In this document: piece by piece, positions 52,901 to 64,000 of the stretch
How the letters are laid out: each line of letters starts with the position of its first letter
Position numbering within the stretch: the stretch's first letter is position 1
DNA from: Sanderia malayensis
Lineage: Eukaryota; Cnidaria; Scyphozoa; Semaeostomeae; Pelagiidae
NCBI GenBank assembly: GCA_013076295.1
Contig: RQOL01000808.1
Location: 124,001 to 188,000, forward strand
DNA length: 64,000 nucleotides
Direction of reading: 5' to 3'
Notes under the pieces: model-generated
Told to the model about the DNA's origin: nothing
Database searches by the model: none
What the model saw: the letters and a program-made list of their open reading frames with translations, nothing else
Made by a program: the position numbers and the translations under genes

Positions 52901-55061
52901 GTTTTCAGTGATATTAACATTACTACACACTAATTGCATACGATTCCACGTTATTAGAGCTTACACTAACTAAAATACACATGCATTTGTTTGTTTGCAG
53001 TGATATTAACATTACTGCACACTAATTGCACATGAATCCACGTTATTACAGCGGAAACTAAGTAAACTACACATGCACTTGCGTGTTTTCAGTGATATTA
53101 ACACTACTGCACACTAATGGCACATGAGTCCACTTTATTACAGATAAAACTAAATAATATACACATGCATTTCCTTGTTTTCCAGTGCTACTAACATTAC
53201 TGAAAACTAGTTCCACATGAATTACGTTTTTACAGTTGGAACTAAGTTATATACATCTGCAAGTACTTGTTTTCAGTGATATTAACATTACTGCCCACTA
53301 ATTGCAGATGAATCCACGTTATTAGTGATGAAACTAAGTAAAATACGCAGGCATTTGTTTGTTTTCATTGCTATTACCATTACTAAACACTAATTGCACA
53401 TGATTCCAGGTTATTAGAGCTTAAACTAACTAAAATACACATCCATTTGTTGTTTGCAGGATATTAACATTGCTGCACACTAATTGCAAATGAATCCACG
53501 TTATTAGAGCTGAACTAACTAAAATAACCACAGCATTTTTTGTTTGCGTGATATTAACCTTACACACTAATTGGACATGAATCAACGTTATTACAGCTGA
53601 AACTAAGTAAAATACACATGCATTTGCTTGTTTTCAGTGATATTAACATTACTGCACACTAATTGGACATGAATCAACGTTATTACAGCTGAAACTAAGT
53701 AAAACTTGCATGCATTTGCTTCTTTTCAGTGATTTTAACACTACTGCATACTTATTGCACATGAGTCCACTTTATTACAGCTGAAACCAAGTAAAATACA
53801 CATGCATTTGCTTGTTTTCAGTGATATTAACTTTTCTGCACACTAATTGCATACGATTCCACGTTATTAGAGCTTACACTAACTAAAATACACATGCATT
53901 TGTTTGTTTGCAGTGATATTAACATTACTGCACACTAATTGCACATGAATCCACGTTATTACAGCGGAAACTAAGTAAACTACACATGCACTTGCGTGTT
54001 TTCAGTGATATTAACACTACTGCACACTAATGGCACATGAGTCCACTTTATTACAGATAAACTAAATAATATACACATGCATTTCCTTGTTTTCAGTGAT
54101 ATTAACATTACTCCACACTAATTGCACATGAATCCACGTTACTACAGCAGAAAATAAGTAAAAAACACATGCATTTGCGTGTTTTCAGTGATGTTAACAT
54201 TACTCCAAACTAATTGCAGATGAATCCACGTTGTTACAGCTGAAACGAAGTAAAATACACATGCATTTGCTGGTTTTTAGGGATATTAACATTACTCCAC
54301 GCTAATTGCACATGAATCCACGTTACTACAGCAGAAAATAAGTAAAATACACATGCATTTGCGTGTTTTCAGTGATATTGCACTACTGCATACTAATTGG
54401 ATATGAATCCAGGTTATTACAGATAAAACTAAATAAAATACACATGCATTTGCTTGTTTTCAGTGCTACTAACAGTACTGGAAAACTAGTTCCACATGAA
54501 TCTACGTCTTCACAGTTGGAACTGAGTTATATACATCTGCATGTACTTGTTTTCAGTGATATTAACATTACTGCCCACTAATTGCAGATGAATCCACGTT
54601 ATTAGTGATGAAACTAAGTAAATAACCAGGCATTTGTTTGTTTTCATTGCTATTAACATTACTAAACACTAATTGCACATGATTCCACGTTATTAGAGCC
54701 GAAACTAACCAAAATACACATGCTTTTGTTTGTTTGCAGTGATATTAACATTACTGCACACTAATTGGACATGAATTGACGTTATTACAGCTGAAACTAA
54801 CCAAATTAAACATGCATTTGTTTGTTTGCAGTGATATTAACATTACTGCACACTTATTGCACCTGAATCCACGTTATTACAGCAAAACTAAATAAAATAC
54901 ACATGCAATTGCTTGTTTTCAGTGACATTAACATTACTGCACACTTATTGTACATGAATCCATGTTGTTACAGCTGAAACTAATTAAAATACATATGGAT
55001 TTGTTTGTTGGCAGTGATATTAACATTACTACACACTAATTGCACATGAATCCACGTTATT
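46981..55061 (+). repeat. Composite higher-order unit A, copy 2 (~8.08 kb)
   Basis: This runs from 'acagcttaaa' at 46981 to the next at 55062, a span of 8081 bp. The type order equals that of 79-8142 at a constant offset of about 46.9 kb, including shared oddities such as 'acgctattacag' (about 5108 and 52030), 'atgcaattgcatg', 'gctggttttta' (about 7352 and 54270) and 'aaccaggc' (about 7708 and 54624). Types 17, 18 and 28 are present near 52390-52750 but missing from copy 1. Types 10-12, present in copy 1 near 6400-6640, are missing near 53560. Confidence 0.87.
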
Positions 55062-55975
55062 ACAGCTTAAACTAAGTATGAAAAACAGGCACTTGCGTGT
55101 TTTCAGTGATATTAACACTACCGCACACTAATTGCACATGAATCCACGTTATTACAGATGCCACTAACTAAAATACACATGCATGTGCTTGTTTTAATTA
55201 ATATTAACAATGCTAAACCCTAATTGCACATGAATCCACGTTGTTACAGCTGAAACGAAGTAAAATACACATGCATTTGTTTGTTTTCGGTGACATTAAC
55301 ATTACTGCACACTTATTGCACATGAAATGCACGTTATTACAGCTGAAACTAAGTAAGCACACATGCATTTGCTTCTTTCAGTGATTTTAACATTACTGCA
55401 CACTATTTGCACATGAATCAACGTTAATACAGTTGAAACTAATTAAAATACACATGCATTTGCTTGTTTTCAGTGATAATAACATTACTGCACACTAATT
55501 GCACATGAATCCACGTTATTACAGCTCTATACTAAGTAAGAAGACAGGCACTTGCGTGTTTTCAGTGATATTAACACTACTGCAGACTTATTACATGAGT
55601 CCACTTTATTACAGTTGAAAGTAAGGAAAATACACATGCATTTGCATGTTTTCAGTGATATTAACATTACTGCACAGTAATGGCACATGAATCCACGTTG
55701 TTACACTCAAACTAAGTAAAATACACATGCATTTGCTTGTTTTCAGTGATATTAACCTTACTGCACACTAATTGGACATGAATCAACGTTATTACAGCTG
55801 AACTAAGTAAACTTGCATGCATTTGCTTCTTTTCAGTGATTTTAACATTACTGCACCCTATTTGCACATGAATCTACGTTATTACAGTTGGAACTAAGTA
55901 AAATATACATGCATTTCCTTGTTTTCAGTGATATTAACATTACTGCACACCAATTGCACATGATTCCACGTTATT
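55062..55975 (+). repeat. Start of a further unit-A copy, shortened
   Basis: This is the counterpart of 8143-9491 ('gaaaaacaggc' is shared, and 'ctaaaccctaa' is at 55213). About five monomers present at 8500-9000 are missing here: the array jumps near 55500 from the 'gataataac' monomer to 'ctctatactaag'. It then follows types 18, 19, 28 and 29. Confidence 0.8.
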
Positions 55976-56341
55976 ACAGCTGAGGCTAAGTAAAATACAC
56001 ATGCATTTGCTTGTTTTCAGTGATATTAACATTACTACACACTAATTGCATACGATTCCACGTTATTAGAGCTTACACTAACTAAAATAACAATGCATTT
56101 GTTTGTTTGCAGTGTTATTAACATTACTGCACACTAATTGGCACATGAATCAACGTTAAAAGCTGAAACTAAGTAAAACTTGCATGCATTGCTTCTTTTC
56201 AGTGATTTTAACATTACTGCACCCTATTTGCACATGAATCTACGTTATTACAGTTGGAACTAAGTAAAATATACATGCATTTCCTTGTTTTCAGTGATAT
56301 TAACATTACTGCACACCAATTGCACATGATTCCACGTTATT
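55976..56341 (+). repeat. Four-monomer sub-repeat (types 1, 2, 28, 29)
   Basis: The block is bounded by 'acagctgagg' at 55976 and 56342 (366 bp, four monomers). Its order is the same as at 9492, 19639 and 59526. The type-28 monomer starts after a damaged 'caacgttaaaagctg'. Confidence 0.85.
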
Positions 56342-59300
56342 ACAGCTGAGGCTAAGTAAAATACACATGCATTTGCTTGTTTTCAGTGATATTAACATTA
56401 CTACACACTAATTGCATACGATTCCACGTTATTAGAGCTTACACTAACTAAAATACACATGCATTTGTTTGTTTGCAGTGATATTAACATTACTGCACAC
56501 TAATTGCACATGAATCCACGTTATTACAGCGGAAACTAAGTAAACTACACATGCACTTGCGTGTTTTCAGTGATATTAACACTACTGCACACTAATGGCA
56601 CATGAGTCCACTTTATTACAGATAGAACTAAATAATATACACATGCATTTCCTTGTTTTCAGTGCTACTAACATTACTGAAAAACTAGTTCCACATGAAT
56701 TTACGTTTTTTCAGTTGGAACTAAGTTATATACATCTGCAAGTACTTGTTTTCAGTGATATTAACATTACTGCCCACTAATTGCAGATGAATCCACGTTA
56801 TTAGTGATGAAACTAAGTAAAATACGCAGGCATTTGTTTGTTTTCATTGCTATTAAACATTACTAAACACTAATTGCACTTGATTCCACGTTATTAGAGA
56901 TGAAACTAAGTAAAATACGCATGCCTTTGTTTGTTTTCATTGCTATTACCATTACTAAACACTAATTGCACATGATTCCAGGTTATTAGAGCTTAAACTA
57001 AAAAATACACATCACATTTGTTTGTTTGCAGGATATTAACATTACTGCACACTATTTGCACATGAATCCACGTTATTACAGCGGAAACTAAGTAAACTAC
57101 ACATGCACTTGCGTGTTTTCAGTGATATTAACACTACTGCACACTAATGGCACATGAGTCCACTTTATTACAGATAGAACTAAATAAATACACATGCATT
57201 TCCTGTTTTCAGTGCTACTAACATTACTGAAAAACTAGTTCACATGAATTTACGTTTTTCAGTTGAACTAAGTTATATACATCTGCAAGTACTGTTTTCA
57301 GTGATATTAACATTACTGCCCACTAATTGCAGATGAATCCACGTTATTAGTGATGAAAACTAAGTAAAATACGCAGGCATTTGTTTGTTTTCATTGCTAT
57401 TAACATTACTAAACACTAATTGCACTTGATTCCACGTTATTAGAGATGAAACTAAGTAAAATACACATGCATTTGTTTGTTTTCATGCTATTACATTACT
57501 AAACACTAATTGCACATGATTCCAGTTATTAGAGCTTAAACTAACTAAAATACACATCATTTGTTTGTTTCAGGGATATTAACATTACTGCACACTATTG
57601 CACATGAATCTACGTTATTACAGTTGGAACTAAGTAAAATATACATGCATTTGCTTGTTTTCAGTGATATTAACATTACTGCACACCAATTGCACATGAA
57701 TCACGTTATTACAGCTGAAACTAAGTAAAATACACATGCATTTTGTTCTTTTTAGTGATATTAACATTACTCGAACTAATTGCAATGAATACACGTTATT
57801 TCAGCTGAAACTAAGTAAAAACATGCATTTGCTTGTTTCATGCTATTAACATTACTGCAAACACTAATTGCACATGATTCCACGTTATTAGAGCTGAAAA
57901 CTAACTAAAATACCATGCATTTGTTTGTTTGCAGTGATATTAACATTACTGCACACTAATTGCACATGAATCCACGTTATTACAGCTCTAAACTAAGTAA
58001 AAGACAGGCATTGCGTGTTTCAGTGATATTAACATACTGCACACTATTGCACATGAATCCACTTTATTACAGTTGAAACTAAGTAAAATACACATGCATT
58101 TGCATGTTTTCAGTGATATTAACATTACTGCAACAGTAATTGGCACATGAATCCACGTTGTTACCCTCAAACTAAGTAAAATACACATGCATTTGCTTGT
58201 TTTCAGTGATATTAACTTACTGCACACTAATTGGACATGAATCACGTTATTACAGCTGAAACTAAGTAAAATTGCATGCATTTGCTTTTTCAGTGATTAA
58301 CATTACTGCAACCTATTGCACATGAATCACGTTATTACAGCTTGAAACTAAGTAAAATATACATGCATTTCTTGTTTTCAGTGATATTAACATTACTGCA
58401 CACCAATTGCACATGAATCCACGTTATTACAGCTGAAACTAAGTAAAATACACATGCATTTGCTTGTTTTCAGTGATATTAACATTACTGCACACTAATT
58501 GCATGATTCCACGTTATTAGAGCTTACACTAATTAAAAAATACACATGAATTTGTTTTGTTTGCCAGTGACATTAACATTACTGCACATAATTGCACATG
58601 AATCCCGTTATTACAGCGGAAACTAAGTAAACTACACATGCACTTGCGTGTTTTCAGTGATATTACACTACTGCACACTAATGGCACATGAGTCCACTTT
58701 ATTACAGATAAACTAAATAATATACACATGCTTTCCTTGTTTTCAGTGCTACTAACATTACTGAAAACTAGTTCCACATGAATTTACGTTTTTACAGTTG
58801 GAACTAAGTTATATACATCTGCAAGTACTTGTTTTCAGTGATATTAACATTACTGCCCACTAATTGCAGATGAATCCACGTTATTAGTGATGAAACTAAG
58901 TAAAATACGCAGGCATTTGTTTGTTTTCTTTGCTATTAACATTACTAAACACTAATTGCACATGATTCCACGTTATTAGAGATGAAACTAAGTAAAATAC
59001 GCATGCCTTTGTTTGTTTTCATTGCTATTACCATTACTAAACACTAATTGCACATGATTCCAGGTTATTAGAGCTCTAACTAAGTAGGAAAGACAGGCAC
59101 TTGCGTGTTTTTCAGTGATATAACACTACTGCAGACTTATTACACATGAGTCCACTTTATTACAGTTGAAAGTAAGGAAAATACACATGCATTTGCATGT
59201 TTTCAGTGATATTAACATTACTGCACAGTATGGCACATGAATCCACGTTGTTACACCTCAAACTAAGTAAAATACACATGCATTTGCTTGTTTTCAGTGA

Positions 59301-59525
59301 TATTAACCTTACTGCACACTAATTGGACATGAATCAACGTTATTACAGCTGAAACTAAGTAAAACTTGCATGCATTTGCTTCTTTTCAGTGATTTTAACA
59401 TTACTGCACCCTATTTGCACATGAATCTACGTTATTAAGTTGGAACTAAGTAAATATACATGCATTTCCTTGTTTTCAGTGATATTAACATTACTGCACA
59501 CCAATTGCACATGATTCACGTTATT
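56342..59525 (+). repeat. Rearranged 29-mer HOR types, partly blurred
   Basis: Types 1-8 (to about 57040) are followed by a jump back to types 3-8 (57050-57590). A jump forward to types 21-29 follows, then 1-7 (type 1 position about 58429). The 7/17 junction near 59070 leads to 17, 18, 19, 28 and 29. Between about 57000 and 58620 the text is rich in single-base deletions, and several type marks are replaced by consensus bases. From about 58850 it is clean again. Confidence 0.72.
58411..58502 (+). repeat. Reference copy of the 92-bp consensus monomer
   Basis: This single monomer matches the consensus I derived by eye at all 92 positions and can serve as the reference phase: start at 'acatgaatcc', end at 'cacactaattgc'. 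It carries a CpG in 'ccacgtt', a 'cagctg' palindrome, 'atgcat', a T-rich run ending in 'ttttcag', and 'taattgc'. By HOR context it sits where a type-1 monomer ('acagctgagg', 'cacatgattcc') is expected, yet it lacks those marks. It lies in a patch where type-specific variants are blurred, so its perfect consensus state may itself be an artefact. Confidence 0.85.
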
Positions 59526-59893
59526 ACAGCTGAGGCTAAGTAAAATACACATGCATTTGCTTGTTTTCAGTGATATTAACATTACTACACACTAATTGCA
59601 TACGATTCCACGTTATTAGAGCTTACACTAACTAAAATACACATGCATTTGTTTGTTTGCAGTGATATTAACATTACTGCACACTAATTGCACATGAATC
59701 AACGTTATTACAGCTGAAACTAAGTAAAACTTGCATGCATTTGCTTCTTTTCAGTGATTTTAACATTACTGGCACCCTATTTGCACATGAATCTACGTTA
59801 TTACAGTTGGAACTAAGTAAAATATACATGCATTTCCTTTTTTTCAGTGATATTAACATTACTGCACACCAATTGCACATGATTCACGTTATT
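59526..59893 (+). repeat. Four-monomer sub-repeat (types 1, 2, 28, 29)
   Basis: The block is bounded by 'acagctgagg' at 59526 and 59894 (368 bp, exactly four 92-bp monomers). It precedes a complete 29-mer unit and is the counterpart of 19639-20003. Confidence 0.87.
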
Positions 59894-62569
59894 ACAGCTG
59901 AGGCTAAGTAAAATGCACATGCATTTGCTTGTTTTCAGTGATATTAACATTACTACACACTAATTGCATACGATTCCACGTTATTAGAGCTTACACTAAC
60001 TAAAATACACATGCATTTGTTTGTTTGCAGTGATATTAACATTACTGCACACTAATTGCACATGAATCCACGTTATTACAGCGGAAACTAAGTAAACTAC
60101 ACATGCACTTGCGTGTTTTCAGTGATATTAACACTACTGCACACTAATGGCACATGAGTCCACTTTATTACAGATAAAACTAAATAATATACACATGCAT
60201 TTCCTTGTTTTCAGTGCTACTAACATTACTGAAAAACTAGTTCCACATGAATTTACGTTTTTACAGTTGGAACTAAGTTATATACATCTGCAAGTACTTG
60301 TTTTCAGTGATATTAACATTACTGCCCACTAATTGCAGATTAATCCACGTTATTAGTGATGAAACTAAGTAAAATACGCAGGCATTTGTTTTGTTTTCAT
60401 TGCTATTAACATTACTAAACACTAATTGCACATGATTCCACGTTATTAGAGATGAAACTAAGTAAAATACGCATGCCTTTGTTTGTTTTCATTGCTATTA
60501 CCATTACTAAACACTAATTGCACATGATTCCAGGTTATTAGAGCTTAAACTAACTAAAATACACATCCATTTGTTGTTTGCAGGGATATTAACATTGCTG
60601 CACACTGATTGCAAATGAATCCACGTTATTAGAGCTGAAACTAACTAAAATACACATGCATTTGTTTGTTTGCAGTGATATTAACCTTACTGCACACTAA
60701 TTGGACATGAGTCAACGTTATTACAGCTGAAACTAACTAAAATACACATGCATTTGTTTGTTTGCAGTGATATTAACTTACTGCACACTAATTGGACATG
60801 AATCAACGTTATTACAGCTGAAACTAAGTAAAATACACATGCATTGGTTTGTTTGCAGTGATATTAACATTACTGAACACTAATTGCACATGAATCCACG
60901 TTATTACAGCTCTAACTAAGTAAGAAAGACAGGCACCTGCGTGTTTTCAGTGCTATTAACACTACGGCAACTAATTGGACATGAATCAACGTTATTACAG
61001 CTGAAACTAAGTAAAATACACATGCATTTGCTTGTTTTCAGTGATATTAACATTACTGCACACTAATTGGACATGAATCAACGTTATTACAGCTGAAACT
61101 AAGTAAAACTTGCATGCATTTGCTTCTTTTCAGTGATTTTAACACTACTGCATACTTATTGCACATGAGTCCACTTTATTACAGCTGAAACAAGTAAAAT
61201 ACACATGCATTTGCTTGTTTCCATTGCTATTAACATTACTAAACACTAATTGCACATGATTCCACGTTTATTAGAGCTGAAACTAACTAAAATACCCATG
61301 CATTTGTTTATTTGCAGTGATATTAACATTACTGCACACTAATTGCACATGAATCCACGTTATTACAGCTCTAACTAAGTAAGAAAGACAGGCACTTGCG
61401 TGTTTTCGGTGATATTAACACTACTGCAGACTTATTACACGTGAGTCCACTTTATTACAGTTGAAAGTAAGGAAAATACACATGCATTTGCATGTTTTTA
61501 GTGATATTAACATTACTGCCCAGTAATGGCACATGAATCCACGTTGTTACACCTCAAACTAAGTAAAATACACATGCATTTGCTTGTTTTCAGTGATATT
61601 AACCTTACTGCACACTAATTGGACATGAATCAACGTTATTACAGCTGAAACTAAGTAAAACGTGTATGCATTTGCTTCTTTCAGTAATTTTAACATTACT
61701 GCACACTATTTGCACATGAATCTACGTTATTACAGTTGGAACTAAGTAAAATATACATGCATTTGCTTGTTTTCAGTGATATTAACATTACTGCACACCA
61801 ATTGCACATGAATCAACGTTATTACAGCTGAAACTAAGTAAAATACACATGCATTTGCTTCTTTTAGTGATCTTAACATTACTCGAAACTAATTGCACAT
61901 GAATACACGTTATTTCAGCTGAAACTAAGTAAAATACACATGCATTTGCTTGTTTCCATTGCTATTAACATTACTAAACACTAATTGCACATGATTCCAC
62001 GTTATTAGAGCTGAAACTAACTAAAATACCCATGCATTTGTTTGTTTGCAGTGATATTAACATTACTGCACACTAATTGCACATGAATCCACGTTATTAC
62101 AGCTCTAACTAAGTAAGAAAGACAGGCATTGCGTGTTATCAGTGATATTAACACTACTGCACACTTATTGCACATGAGTCCACTTTATTACAGTTGAAAG
62201 TAAGTAAAATACACATGCATTTGCATGTTTTCAGTGATATTAACATTACTGCACAGTAATGGCACATGAATCCACGTTGGTTACCCCTCAAACTAAGTAA
62301 AATAGACATGCATTTGCTTGTTTTCAGTGATATTAACCGTACTGCACACTAATTGGACATGAATCAACGTTATTACAGCTGAAACTAAGTAAAACTTGCA
62401 TGCATTTGCTTCTTTTCAGTGATTTTAACATTACTGCACCCTATTTGCACATGAATCTACGTTATTACAGTTGGAACTAAGTAAAATATACATGCATTTC
62501 CTTGTTTTCAGTGATATTAACATTACTGCACACCCAATTGCACATGATTCCACGTTATTACAGCTGAGG
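59894..62569 (+). repeat. 29-monomer higher-order repeat, complete copy (2676 bp)
   Basis: All 29 types are present in order, including types 12 and 13 ('ggcacctgcg' at about 60930, then 'gaaactaag'), which are lost at 20004-22465. Private changes ('gagtcaacg', 'cgtgtatgc', 'aaccgtactgc') tie it to the 20-kb locus and not to the adjacent-type copies at 9.8-15.2 kb, which have 'gaatcaacg', 'cttgtatgc' and mostly 'aaccttactgc'. Confidence 0.9.
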
Positions 62570-64000
62570 CTAAGTAAAATACACATGCATTTGCTTGTGT
62601 TTCAGTGATATTAACTTTTCTGCACACTAATTGCATACGATTCCACGTTATTAGAGCTTACACTAATTAAAATACACATGCATTTGTTTGTTTGCAGTGA
62701 TATTAACATTACTGCACCTAATTGCACATGAATCCACGTTATTACAGCGAAACTAAGTAAACTACACATGCACTTGCGTGTTTTCAGTGATATTAACACT
62801 ACTGCACACTAATGGCACATGAGTCCACTTTATTACAGATAAACTAAATAATATACACATGCATTTCCTTGTTTTCAGTGCTACTAACATTACTGAAAAA
62901 CTAGTTCACATGAATTTACGTTTTTACAGTTGGAACTAAGTTATATACATCTGCAAGTACTTGTTTTCAGTGATATTAACATTACTGCCCACTAATTGCA
63001 GATGAATCCACGTTATTAGTGATGAAACTAAGTAAAATACGCAGGCATTTGTTTGTTTTCTTTGCTATTAACATTACTAAACACTAATTGCACATGATTC
63101 CACGTTATTAGAGATGAAACTAAGTAAAATACGCATGCCTTTGTTTGTTTCCATTGCTATTACCATTATTAAACACTAATTGCACATGATTCCAGGTTAT
63201 TAGAGCTCTAACTAAGTAGGAAAGACAGGCACTTGTGTGTTTTCAGTGATATTAACACTACTGCACACTAATTGCATATGAATCCACGTTATTACAGCTG
63301 AAACTAAGTAAAATACACATGCATTTGCTTGTTTGCATTGATATTGACATTACTGCACACTAATTGGACATGAATCAACGTTATTAAAGCTGAAACTAAG
63401 TAAAACAAACATGCATTTGCTTCTTTTCAGTGACTTTAACATTACTGCACACTATCTGCACATGAATCTACGTTACTACAGCTAAAAATAGATAAATTAA
63501 ATATGTATTTGTTTGTTTGCAGTGATATTAACATTACTGCCCACTAATTGCAGATGAATCCACGTTATTAGTGATGAAACTAAGTAAAATACCCGGGCAT
63601 TTGTTTGTTTTCATTGCTATTAACATTACTAAACACTAATTGCACATGATTCCACGTTATTAGAGCTGAAACTAACTTAAATGCACATGCATTTGTTTGT
63701 TTGCAGTGATATTAACATTACTGCACACTAATTGCACATGAATCCACGTTATTACAGCTCTAACTAAGTAAGAAAGACAGGCACTTGCGTGTTTTCAGTG
63801 ATATTAACACTACTGCACACTAATGGCACATGAGTCGACTTTATGACAGTTGAAAGTAAGTAAAATACACATGCATTTGCATGTTTCAGTGATATTAACA
63901 TTACTGCAGAGTAATGGCACATGAATCCACGTTGTTACAGCAGAAACTAACTGAATTACACATGCATTTGTTATTTTGCAGTGACATTAACGTTACTGCA
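62570..64000 (+). repeat. Shared block repeating 24460-25885, cut by the window end
   Basis: Types 1-7, the 7/17 junction (about 63210), the 'agataaattaaatatg' monomer (about 63488) and unit-A types follow in the same order and with the same private variants as at 24460-25885. One difference is 'acccgggc' at about 63592 against 'acccaggc' in the other copy. The similarity is still continuing at the last base. Confidence 0.85.

Larger units (their letters stand above)
1..64000 (+). repeat. Tandem satellite array, ~92-bp monomer
   Basis: The entire window consists of head-to-tail copies of one monomer. The landmark 'acatgaatcc' recurs about every 92 bases (for example at 61 and 153), and the order of landmarks is always the same: 'acatgaatcc', 'acgttattac', 'agctgaaact', 'aagtaaaata', 'cacatgcatt', 'tgcttgtttt', 'cagtgatatt', 'aacattactg', 'cacactaatt'. 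I saw no inverted monomers. The consensus is about 33% G+C by hand count. Window length divided by period gives about 695 monomers. Neighbouring monomers differ, while monomers one higher-order period apart are nearly identical, which is the hallmark of a higher-order-repeat satellite. Arrays of this kind are known from eukaryotic centromeres, pericentromeres and other heterochromatin. Which of these applies here is inference. The array runs off both ends of the window. Confidence 0.99.

Noticed and set aside
57988..58281. Longest open frame (97 codons, minus strand) and other minus-strand frames rich in Cys, Ile and Asn
   Set aside because: These arise where single-base deletions happen to keep a frame open in a noisy patch. 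The peptides are low-complexity repeats of the monomer, with no recognisable domain.
1..64000. CRISPR array
   Set aside because: Repeats and spacers would differ, with constant repeats and unique spacers. Here the entire 92-bp period is conserved, with no unique spacers and no cas genes.
1..64000. CENP-B box
   Set aside because: Some monomers contain 'cttcgttt' on the minus strand (from 'gaaacgaag'), but the essential CGGG part of the box is absent.
1..64000. tRNA, rRNA or other structured RNA genes
   Set aside because: I saw no tRNA boxes or rRNA-like stretches. The short palindromes ('cagctg', 'tgcatgca', 'atgcat') are too small to imply a folded RNA.
1..64000. Viral or bacterial origin of the window
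   Set aside because: There are no genes of any kind, and a 64-kb satellite with hierarchical HORs is not a feature of viral or bacterial genomes.

Overview
The whole 64 kb is satellite DNA. It is one uninterrupted, head-to-tail tandem array of a roughly 92-bp, AT-rich monomer (about one third G+C), all in the same orientation. I estimate about 690-700 monomers. A copy matching my hand-derived consensus exactly lies at 58411-58502. I see no protein-coding gene, tRNA, rRNA, CRISPR array or recognisable transposon. The open frames of 60-97 codons are by-products of the repeat: they recur wherever the same monomer pair recurs, and 92 is not a multiple of 3. The array is typical of eukaryotic centromeric, pericentromeric or other heterochromatic satellite. 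It looks like a long-read assembly of an animal or plant chromosome, but I cannot name the organism.

Monomers fall into recognisable variant types, most easily told apart in the stretch after 'ttattacag' or 'ttattagag' and in the spacer before 'cagtgatatt'. The types recur in a fixed order, giving higher-order repeats (HORs) at several levels. Type numbers below are my own. A 29-monomer HOR of about 2.67 kb occurs complete at 9851-12519, 12520-15154 and 59894-62569. It is shortened at 20004-22465, 22466-24459 and 29108-31030, and rearranged or blurred at 15155-19638 and 56342-59525. A second, larger composite unit of about 8.07 kb (about 88 monomers) occurs at 79-8142 and 46981-55061. These two copies differ by compensating three-monomer losses. 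A 34-monomer derivative lies at 43854-46980. The middle (about 25.9-43.9 kb) is a mosaic of pieces of both families, with local tandem duplications of 1, 4, 10 and 12 monomers.

Large-scale layout: 0-10.4 kb resembles 46.9-57.0 kb. 19.6-25.9 kb resembles 59.5-64.0 kb and shares private substitutions with it, so the right-hand match continues past the window edge. The only clear non-satellite sequence is a segment of about 74 bp at 18762-18835.

Several patches (notably 13.1-18.7, 23.0-24.2, 28.6-29.5, 32.0-34.9 and 57.0-58.6 kb) are rich in single-base deletions. In two of them the type-specific variants fade toward the generic consensus. I suspect assembly or polishing artefacts there, although gene conversion is possible.

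No genes work together here. Any function would be structural (centromere or heterochromatin) or would come from motifs repeated in each monomer. Those include a good 3' splice-acceptor-like element and, in some monomer types, an octamer/POU-like near-palindrome.
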